NCBI GenBank assembly: GCA_029261235.1
Contig: JAJDBS010000106.1
Coordinates: forward strand, 1-32,043
Direction: 5' to 3'
Source: Nitrospirales bacterium
Lineage (GTDB): Bacteria > Nitrospirota > Nitrospiria > Nitrospirales > UBA8639
DNA: 32,043 nucleotides
The notes under the pieces were generated by a model that worked only from the letters and a program-made list of their open reading frames with translations, was not told the origin of the DNA and searched no databases. The position numbers and the translations under genes are program-made. Below, piece by piece: positions 25,739 to 32,043 of this stretch. How positions within the stretch are numbered: the stretch's first letter is position 1; each line of letters begins with the position of its first letter.

Positions 25739-28700
25739 AATGTTTTGCCATTCTGCAATCGTTTAAAGTGGGCCGACGCACGTTGTTGCCTGTTTGCTCT
25801 ATGATCGGAAGATTCAATAATTGACTTAACTGGCCCATTGGCACTGACAAATTTTGCTAATTTCGCAATCGTAGGGTATTCAAATAAAGAAATGATTGAA
25901 ACATCGATTCCAATACTCTTGCGTAATCGTGCCATGACACGAATGGCTAAAATTGAATTCCCACCAAGGTCAAAAAAATTGTCATGAATGCCAATTTCTG
26001 GCACACCCAGCAACTGGCTATAGACCTGTGCAATATCCTGTTGTAGAGAAGAATGCGGGGCAACAGACTCTTCTTGTGCACTGACTCGCACTCCCTGCAA
26101 TTGAGACAGTGCAATTCGATCTAGCTTACCGTTCGCTGTCATTGGAATGTCTTTGAGAACCACTAATGAAGATGGCACCATATGATCTGGCAGTTTACGC
26201 TTAAGAATTTCTCGTAAATCTTCCAGAACTGCAGTTTCCTCATCTTTCAGCACTACATATCCAAGCAATCGTTGTTCTTTTGTTCCATTTTCACAATTTA
26301 GTACCACGGCTTGTTGCACACATGGAACTCGAGTCAACACCGCCTCAATTTCGCCTAACTCGATTCGAAACCCCCGTATTTTTACTTGACGGTCTGATCG
26401 TCCAAGATACTCAATATCACCATTCGTCAAACGCCGAGCGATATCCCCAGACTTATAGAGAATTTCCCCAGAGTCTTTTTGAAATGGATTTGGAATAAAA
26501 CGATCTTGGGTAAGCTCAAGTCTATTCAGATACCCTCTAGTGACTCCGCCTCCGCCAATATACATTTCCCCAGGCACTCCCACTGGCACGAGCCGCCTGC
26601 ACGGATCTAATAAGTAAAGCTGTAAATCAGGAAGTGGTCGTCCAATAACACTTTTGCCAATATCCATTCGACATTCTCGTGCCCGAATAGGGCAATATGT
26701 GACATGAACGGTTGTTTCAGTAATCCCATACATGTTGACCAATTGTGGATGGACATCGTCATAACGATCCATCCAAGGCGTTAGCTGGTTAAAATTCAAT
26801 TTCTCTCCACCAAATATTACAAGCCGGAGACTCTCGTTTTGAGATTTCTCTCGTCCCTGATCAACCTGAATCAATTGCGTGAACGCAGTGGGGGTTTGAT
26901 TGAGCACTGTGACATGCTCCTGAATGAGTAAATCGTAAAATGTCTCTGGAGATCGACTGACCCAATAGGGAACAACAACCAATCGACCTCCATATAGCCA
27001 AGCCCCCCACATTTCCCACACAGAAAAATCAAACGCATAGGAATGGAACAATGTCCATACATCTTGATCATTGAACTCAAACCATTCATATGTCGTCTGA
27101 AAGAGACGAGTTACATTCCTATGAGAAACCATCACCCCCTTAGGGTTTCCCGTGGAACCGGACGTAAAAATAATGTAAGCCAGACCTGTATTCCCTATTG
27201 GCACACAGGGATTTACCTGACTGCACGTCACGATGTGCTCTTGCACACCTTCAAGCCGAATGACTTGTGCTTGAATCCCCGATACATCTATTTCAGTCTT
27301 GCCAAAGGTCAATATGAATGGCGCCTTCACATCCTCAAGGATGAAATGAATCCGTTCGTGTGGATTGTGCGGATCAATTGGCACATAGGCTGCGCCAGCC
27401 TTAAGAATTCCGAGAATGGCCACCGCCATTTCTAACGATCGTTCCATGGCTAGAGCAACTAAATCGCCAGGCGTTACACCTCGCGTCATTAAGTAATGCG
27501 CTAATTGATTGGCTCGACTATTGAGATCCACATAGGTGAGGTGTTCTTGCTCGTATGTCACGGCTATGGCATTAAGATTGAGAGATACTTGTTCTTCGAA
27601 CAATTCATGAAGACAACTTGGGTTGCTCTCATCCTTTTGCTGGGTGGGCCTAGACATCTCCAGCAAACTTTGTTCTTCATCAGTGCTCAACATCGGAATA
27701 TCCATGCACGTGTACTCTGGATTATTCACAATCTCCATCAACAACATTTCCATATGCCCCAGCATTCGTTTGATATTCTCTTGTCCAAAACGTTGCGGAT
27801 CATATTCCAAGTTCATCCGCAACTGCCGATCAGCATATACAATCAGGGTCAAGGGATAGTTCGTTTGGCCAAAATACTGAAATTCCCGTTGAAGCCATTT
27901 TCCACCCTGAGATCGCAATGCGGTATCAAGGAAATAGTTTTCAAACACAACCAGGGTCTCAAACAACTGAGACCCTGGCACAATTTCACTCCATGACCGT
28001 ATAAGGGGAAGAGGAGTGTGCTCGTGCTCACGCAGTTGGACATTCAATTCTCGAATACTTTTCAACCAGGAAAGAAGTGGTTGCGCTGACTCGACCTGAA
28101 CGCGAAGAGGAACACTATTTATGAATAGCCCAACCATTCCTCCTGCTTCTGGCAGGGACGATCTACGACAAGCTCGTGTGATTCCAAACACCACATCCTC
28201 TTCACCGCTGTAGCGAGACAGTAGGAGTGCCCAGGCAGCCTGAAAAAGAGTGCTGACGGTAATCTGATGCTTCCGTGCAAAATGCTCCAAAGAAGTCGTT
28301 TCATCTTCAGACAACATCGTCATCTCTGTTGCGTTACCGCCCTTACCGTGGAATGGCGGTAACGGACGAGTAAGTGGAATGGAGGTGGGAGATGTAAATC
28401 CTTCTAAGGTGTCTCGCCAGAATGACTCTGAGTCGGTAAAGCTCTGTGTTCCTATCCAATGAATATAATCAGAAAAAGGACGAGTTTCTTGAAGATTAAC
28501 CTCACATTGCTTGTCAATTAATCCCTCATAAACAGTGAAAACCTCCTCTAGAACCAGGCGAATCGATCGGCCGTCGAGCAATATATGATGAAACGTCCAT
28601 AAAAAGTAATAACGAGACTGGTCCGCACGAAAGAGTCTCAGTCGAAGTAACGGTCCTTTGGCTAAGTCAAAACCTTCAATACGATCTCGGCGACGAATAT

Positions 28701-29016
28701 CCTCAAATTTACTCAAGTGCTCTGAGGATGGGATTTCCGAAAGGTCATGAATCTGAAAAGGAATCTCTAGCGAAGAATCAACCTTCTGCACTGGTTCCTG
28801 ACAGTCTTCCCATTGAAAATGCGTCCTCAAAATAGAATGTCGTGCCACAATGATTTGCCAGGCCTGCTCAAATGCTCGCCAATCAAGTAACTCATCTAGC
28901 GTACAAACGACTTGTTCAATATCTACTCCGGAATTCGGACCTGCCAGATGGTGATACAACATTCCGTGTTGCAAGGGAGAAAGTGGATATGTCTTTAGGT
29001 TTCTATCAAGCATCAT
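25735..29016 (-). CDS. NRPS initiation module: C-A(Thr)-PCP
   Basis: This protein of about 1093 residues starts directly with a condensation domain (YPLSPLQHGMLYH; catalytic HHILLDG). An adenylation domain follows (FTSGSTGNPKG, AFDFSVWEMW, MYGITETTVHV, YKSGDIARR). Its pocket residues, aligned by hand to PheA, read DFWNIGMVH, the standard threonine code. A peptidyl-carrier domain (DNFFDLGGNSI) closes it; no epimerase or thioesterase is present. The tandem ATG at 29016/29013 is chosen; a TTG nine bases further upstream is possible. The leading C domain, with no loading module before it, suggests either N-acylation of Thr or receipt of a building block made elsewhere. Its PCP should hand Thr (or X-Thr) to the KS of the next protein. 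Confidence 0.94.
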   Translation of the reverse strand: MMLDRNLKTYPLSPLQHGMLYHHLAGPNSGVDIEQVVCTLDELLDWRAFEQAWQIIVARHSILRTHFQWEDCQEPVQKVDSSLEIPFQIHDLSEIPSSEHLSKFEDIRRRDRIEGFDLAKGPLLRLRLFRADQSRYYFLWTFHHILLDGRSIRLVLEEVFTVYEGLIDKQCEVNLQETRPFSDYIHWIGTQSFTDSESFWRDTLEGFTSPTSIPLTRPLPPFHGKGGNATEMTMLSEDETTSLEHFARKHQITVSTLFQAAWALLLSRYSGEEDVVFGITRACRRSSLPEAGGMVGLFINSVPLRVQVESAQPLLSWLKSIRELNVQLREHEHTPLPLIRSWSEIVPGSQLFETLVVFENYFLDTALRSQGGKWLQREFQYFGQTNYPLTLIVYADRQLRMNLEYDPQRFGQENIKRMLGHMEMLLMEIVNNPEYTCMDIPMLSTDEEQSLLEMSRPTQQKDESNPSCLHELFEEQVSLNLNAIAVTYEQEHLTYVDLNSRANQLAHYLMTRGVTPGDLVALAMERSLEMAVAILGILKAGAAYVPIDPHNPHERIHFILEDVKAPFILTFGKTEIDVSGIQAQVIRLEGVQEHIVTCSQVNPCVPIGNTGLAYIIFTSGSTGNPKGVMVSHRNVTRLFQTTYEWFEFNDQDVWTLFHSYAFDFSVWEMWGAWLYGGRLVVVPYWVSRSPETFYDLLIQEHVTVLNQTPTAFTQLIQVDQGREKSQNESLRLVIFGGEKLNFNQLTPWMDRYDDVHPQLVNMYGITETTVHVTYCPIRARECRMDIGKSVIGRPLPDLQLYLLDPCRRLVPVGVPGEMYIGGGGVTRGYLNRLELTQDRFIPNPFQKDSGEILYKSGDIARRLTNGDIEYLGRSDRQVKIRGFRIELGEIEAVLTRVPCVQQAVVLNCENGTKEQRLLGYVVLKDEETAVLEDLREILKRKLPDHMVPSSLVVLKDIPMTANGKLDRIALSQLQGVRVSAQEESVAPHSSLQQDIAQVYSQLLGVPEIGIHDNFFDLGGNSILAIRVMARLRKSIGIDVSIISLFEYPTIAKLAKFVSANGPVKSIIESSDHRANRQQRASAHFKRLQNGKTL

Positions 29017-29105
29017 AAAACTCAAACGATCTCAGTTAGATCTTGTAACAGCGGCGAACACCTTCAAGTAATCTGACGTAAAACTCATTAAGCGAGAGGA
29101 ACCTG

Positions 29106-29267
29106 ATGAACTCAGAAATCGAAGAAATGGCATTGTCTCTCTTCGGTGCAAAAACACATCGAATTCACCTAATTGAAGAAAAAGATTATGAGACGACAAC
29201 CCTTATTTCAGTTGTCTTAACAAAGCCGGATTGTTGGAAACGAGGGCAGGATGCGGAAAAGCCTTAA
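29106..29267 (+). CDS. Possible 53-residue protein divergent from the NRPS operon
   Basis: The frame starts MNSEIEEMALSLFGAKTHRI and ends ...KRGQDAEKP. A clear GAGAGGA ribosome-binding site lies seven bases before the ATG. The predicted product is a small acidic-to-neutral soluble protein without a recognised domain. It begins 90 bases from the NRPS start and points the opposite way, so its promoter region would be shared. It may equally be a fragment left by the IS-rich DNA that follows. The stretch 29268-29432 shows no gene. Confidence 0.35.
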   Translation: MNSEIEEMALSLFGAKTHRIHLIEEKDYETTTLISVVLTKPDCWKRGQDAEKP

Positions 29268-29432
29268 CAGGGAAGACGGCTTCTTTGCTGAAAAGCTAAG
29301 ATCGCACTTAAAGGGAAAATGTCTAGGAACCTTAAAAGCAAAGAGCAGCGGCTCACAATCCTTGGACAGGAATTCTTCGATGTTAAGTGGAATTTTCTGC
29401 GATATATGCATTGATGATGGAAGGATCAGAAG

Positions 29433-29709
29433 ATGGCACGACGATCTTGACGAAATCATTCCCCAGCGTATAAGGCGAACGTGGTGTTACCCTCCGTCAA
29501 GTGTGATCCACATTGGCTAAATAGGCAGAGCATTTTGATGTCCATCCGAATCAGATCCAGGCCTGGAAGAAACAGCTTATTATCTAGGCAGCCAATGTCT
29601 TGGTGCAGGCCTTGTTGCCGCTGTAGACCATGAACAAGACTAGTAGACATTGCATGTCAAGATTAGACAGTTCACCATGGAGGAAGTTTTTTTAGGCACG
29701 GCACTCGGC
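29433..29709 (+). pseudogene. Remnant of an IS3-family orfA
   Basis: Reading across frames gives KMARRS, a stop, RNHSPAYKANVVL, then EHFDVHPNQIQAWKKQL, a stop, and finally VKIRQFTMEEVFLGTALG. These are successive pieces of the well-known IS3-family OrfA (normally MARRxRRNHSPAFKAKVAL ... HPNQIxxWKKQL ... KIGQLTMExDFLExALG). There are at least two frameshifts and several in-frame stops, so it is dead. No matching orfB is found nearby. It differs in sequence from the IS3-type element at 31906. Confidence 0.85.
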
Positions 29710-29710
29710 T

Positions 29711-29944
29711 CAGCCGCTGACGCCTCAACAGACAATCCGCAACCGAGGCCGCACTCGTATTCGCGCCCGAGTCGAGCTTGTCTTCGGCCACCAGGGCACA
29801 GCGATGTGCAGAAAACTGATTCGCATGCTTGGCCTCAGGCAGGCCCGAGAAAAGATTGGGCTGAAAAATTTGGCGGACAACTTCCAACTCTTCCTCTTAC
29901 ATCCGACAGTTGGGTACCAGAATTCAAGGAAAATTGTTGGATGA
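29711..29944 (+). pseudogene. C-terminal fragment of an IS5-family transposase
   Basis: The frame reads PLTPQQTIRNRGRTRIRARV, then ELVFGHQGTAM, then KLIRMLGLRQAREKIGLKNL followed by ADNFQLFLL. This is the conserved C-terminal block of IS5-family transposases (RxRARVEHVFG ... IGLxNLxYN), with the family's last catalytic Glu in RVELVFG. No N-terminal part or start is present. It abuts the IS3 orfA remnant exactly, so one element was probably inserted in or deleted next to the other. Confidence 0.82.
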
Positions 29945-30405
29945 TAAGGAATTCACACTTTGATCCTATTCAGCGGGAGGGTGAGTGCTTCAACGGCTCC
30001 GCGATTGAATATGGCTCATGCTTTCTTCTTATGATCAATGTATTATGTGAGCAAACTCCGCTTTGAACTGTCGGAGTTAGGTTCATGGGCCTCATGATGC
30101 CTCGAAAGCCTCAAGCGGGCTAAAGGAGGGGGAACAGTCATCCAATGAAAACCAGAGAGCGCTCCGTCGGTGCTGACTCACCCTCCTGCCAAACGCCTGT
30201 CAGAAACTAATGGGGCACAGACCACAATCATGCTGACCCAAACCAGGAGTTTGTAGAGCGGCCCTTATGAAAGTTGGTAAAATTCGCACCAAACCCCTCA
30301 CTGGGCTCAACCACTTTTTATTCTGAATCAGGAAAAACCAATCATGTCAGCACAATCTCTGTGACTGATTTTTTACAATATTTGCTCGACCCAAAAGGAC
30401 ATCGT
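29945..30405. other. Stretch without a recognisable gene
   Basis: Between the IS5 fragment and gmd there is no supported gene, RNA or strong hairpin. An open frame runs into gmd from 30274, but its upstream part has no family similarity I can see. This stretch probably holds further decayed insertion-sequence DNA and the gmd promoter, which I cannot place with confidence. Confidence 0.5.
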
Positions 30406-31452
30406 ATGAAACGCGTGGCACTTATTACTGGCATTACTGGACAAGACGGTTCCTACCTAGCTGAACTTTTGCTTTCTAAGAACTATGAAGTTCATGGGAT
30501 CATTAGAAGGGCCAGTACATTTAATACCGGAAGAATTGACCATATCTATACGGACCCCCATACCCCCGGCGCGCAATTATTTTTACATTATGGGGATCTA
30601 AGCGACTCAGGCCAACTCACGCATTTGATCTATAGCATTAAACCGTCTGAGATTTACCACCTTGGTGCCCAAAGCCATGTCCGCGTCAGTTTTGATATAC
30701 CTGAGAATACGGGGGACATTACTGGATTAGGCACCACGAGAATCTTGGAGGCCATCAAACGTAGTGGGGTTCAATGCAAATTTTACCAGGCCTCTTCCAG
30801 CGAAATGTTTGGCAATGCGAACCCACCTCAATCCGAAACCACGGCGTTTTACCCGAGAAGTCCTTATGGAGTCGCCAAAGTGTATGCATACTGGATGACG
30901 GTCAACTATCGGGAATCCAATCAATTATTCGCCTCAAACGGGATTCTCTTTAACCATGAGTCTCCAAGGCGAGGCGAAACATTTCTCACACGAAAAGTAA
31001 CCCGCGCCATTTCGAATATTGTGGCTAACAAACAACAACATTTATACCTCGGTAACCTTGAAGCCAAACGGGATTGGGGGTTCGCCCCCGAATATGTGGA
31101 AGGCATGTATCTCATGCTCCAAACCGATTCCCCTGATGATTTCGTCTTAGGAATGGGTGAAACGCATACGGTCCAGGAATTCGTTGAAGAAGCCTTTCAA
31201 TATGCCGGATTAGACTGGAAAGAATACGTCAGAGAAGATCCTCGATACTTTAGGCCAACGGAAGTCGATGTGCTGACTGCCGAACCATCAAAAGCCAAAA
31301 ATATCCTCAAATGGGAACCGAAAATTACTTTCCGCGAATTAATTCACATCATGATCGATGCGGATATGCGAAAAGCAGGGATAGAGCCAAAAGGAAGTGG
31401 AGATGCGGCAATCAAGAGTAAATTCCCTCATAAATGGTGGGCTGGTGATTGA
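30406..31452 (+). CDS. gmd: GDP-mannose 4,6-dehydratase
   Basis: This 348-residue cytoplasmic enzyme of the extended short-chain dehydrogenase family converts GDP-mannose to GDP-4-keto-6-deoxymannose, the first step to GDP-fucose, GDP-rhamnose or GDP-perosamine. Visible motifs are the NADP-binding [18 protein letters not shown] at 4-21, HYGDLSD, the catalytic-region SSSEMFG and [10 protein letters not shown] (Tyr-xxx-Lys), and [19 protein letters not shown]. All expected blocks are intact and the length is normal. The ATG at 30406 is preceded by AAAGGA and matches the family's N-terminus. The adjoining GDP-fucose synthase gene is broken, so its product may now feed another sugar or go unused. 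Confidence 0.96.
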   Translation: MKRVALITGITGQDGSYLAELLLSKNYEVHGIIRRASTFNTGRIDHIYTDPHTPGAQLFLHYGDLSDSGQLTHLIYSIKPSEIYHLGAQSHVRVSFDIPENTGDITGLGTTRILEAIKRSGVQCKFYQASSSEMFGNANPPQSETTAFYPRSPYGVAKVYAYWMTVNYRESNQLFASNGILFNHESPRRGETFLTRKVTRAISNIVANKQQHLYLGNLEAKRDWGFAPEYVEGMYLMLQTDSPDDFVLGMGETHTVQEFVEEAFQYAGLDWKEYVREDPRYFRPTEVDVLTAEPSKAKNILKWEPKITFRELIHIMIDADMRKAGIEPKGSGDAAIKSKFPHKWWAGD

Positions 31453-31497
31453 CGCCACATCCCTTTAATAATCCTTACTTAAGAACTGCTAGGTGCA

Positions 31498-31905
31498 ATG
31501 AATACAAATAGCAAAATCTATGTGGCCGGGCACCGTAGACTCGTTGGGTCTGCCATTCTCAATGCTCTCAAATCAGAGGATACACAACCATTATTTTCAA
31601 ATCCCACAAGGAGCTTGACCTCACGAATTAACAACAGGTCGACCATTTTATTCAGTTAAAAAACCAGACGTTGTCTTTCTCACTTCAGCAAAAGTCGGAG
31701 GCATTTTGGCGAACAGCACATTCTGTGTCGACTTTATTTACCTCAATTTGGCCATTCAAATGAATGCGTTGGAAGCAGCACAGACCACTGGTGGTTCTCG
31801 TCTCCTCTTTCTTGGCAGTTCATGTATTTATTCAAAACGTTGCCCTCAGCCCATTAAACAAAAACCTACTCACCAATCCATTGGAACCCACCAATGAAGC
31901 CTATG
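31498..31905 (+). pseudogene. fcl: GDP-L-fucose synthase pseudogene, cut by an IS3-family element
   Basis: Pieces of GDP-L-fucose synthase (WcaG/Fcl) appear in different frames: KIYVAGHRRLVGSAIL at the start, then HKELDLTN, a TAA stop, QQVDHFIQ, then KPDVVFLTSAKVGGILANST and LLFLGSSCIYSK, then NPLEPTNEAY. At least three frameshifts (one at an A-run near 31656) and one nonsense codon are needed to read it through. At NEAY, where the family continues AIAKIAG, the sequence switches to the left end of an insertion element. The gene starts 45 bases after gmd, the usual partner of this enzyme, so the pair once formed an operon. Confidence 0.9.
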
Positions 31906-32043
31906 TGTAAGCTTCCCCAAAACATGGACAGACCAAAAGTAGAGCTTTCTGGCATCATTCACCCAGGAGGTTCTCATGAAAACGTCTCGATTCAGCGACA
32001 CACAAATTATTGCGATCTTGAAACAAGGGGACCGTGGCCTCAA
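31906..32043 (+). mobile_element. IS3-family insertion element, left end
   Basis: The element begins at about 31906 (TGTAAGCTTCCCCAAAACAT and onwards), just after the broken fcl reading frame. It contains an AGGAGG ribosome-binding site and the start of orfA. The right end is outside the window. A decayed relative of this same left end lies at 14530-14655 on the opposite strand, and comparing the two supports the boundary. Confidence 0.8.
31976..32043 (+). CDS. IS3-family transposase OrfA, N-terminal part (runs off window)
   Basis: The visible 22 residues start MKTSRFSDTQIIAILKQGDR, the characteristic opening of OrfA in the IS407-type branch of the IS3 family, whose helix-turn-helix binds the element ends. 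AGGAGG sits six bases before the ATG. It is open to the window edge; whether the element is complete cannot be seen. Confidence 0.9.
   Translation, partial: MKTSRFSDTQIIAILKQGDRGL

Noticed and set aside
30274..30405. Upstream extension of the gmd reading frame
   Set aside because: No family similarity before the [11 protein letters not shown] block, while the ATG at 30406 has a good ribosome-binding site and matches the usual N-terminus of the family.
1..32043. CRISPR array, tRNA or rRNA genes, phage structural genes
   Set aside because: No regularly spaced direct repeats, no cloverleaf or rRNA segments I could recognise, and the Com-like genes lack any phage neighbours.

Overview
The window looks like chromosomal DNA of a Gram-negative bacterium. 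It encodes three or more lipoproteins with Sec signal and lipobox, an outer-membrane porin ending in Phe, a periplasmic di-heme c-type cytochrome and a PEP-CTERM surface protein. PEP-CTERM sorting, a YacL-type PIN-TRAM protein and several small Cys4 'CxxC...CxxC' proteins together remind me of Nitrospirota (Nitrospira relatives). This is a low-confidence guess from gene style, not from a search.

Region 1 (1-6.9 kb). The 3' end of an IS30-family transposase is followed by two small coupled genes of unknown function. Next comes a divergent, apparently Fur-controlled locus. Leftward are a lipoprotein and the flavin transferase ApbE. Rightward are a small Com-like zinc-finger protein, a porin, a lipoprotein, an exported FMN-binding protein carrying the SGAT flavinylation site, and a four-helix membrane protein rich in His. 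A consensus-like promoter followed by two Fur-box-like sites lies between the arms. I read this as an iron-responsive extracytoplasmic flavin electron-transfer system, possibly for ferric reduction or iron uptake.

Region 2 (7-13.7 kb). Here are a large MauG/CcpA-type di-heme protein, a PEP-CTERM protein, an AraC-type regulator, and a second Fur-box-controlled Com-like zinc-finger gene. The latter is followed by a Cys4 protein, a degenerate thioredoxin-fold protein, a YacL-like PIN-TRAM membrane protein and another tiny zinc ribbon.

Region 3 (13.7-29.1 kb, all on the minus strand). This is a hybrid NRPS-PKS biosynthetic cluster. A C-A-PCP protein (A-domain code of Thr) overlaps by ATGA a 2976-residue KS-AT-ACP-aminotransferase-C-A-PCP-TE protein (A-domain code of Gln; malonyl-type AT; Cys rather than Ser in the TE nucleophile elbow). 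An ABC exporter follows, then, more loosely linked, a SAM-dependent methyltransferase. The colinear prediction is X-Thr, extended by malonate and beta-aminated to a 3,4-diamino-5-hydroxyhexanoyl unit, then Gln, released by an unusual Cys-thioesterase.

Region 4 (29.1-32 kb). A graveyard of IS3- and IS5-family transposase fragments precedes an intact GDP-mannose 4,6-dehydratase gene. The adjoining GDP-fucose synthase gene is a pseudogene with several frameshifts, cut by an IS3-family element that runs off the window. A 125-bp decayed copy of that same element's left end lies at 14.5 kb in opposite orientation, on the other side of the biosynthetic cluster.
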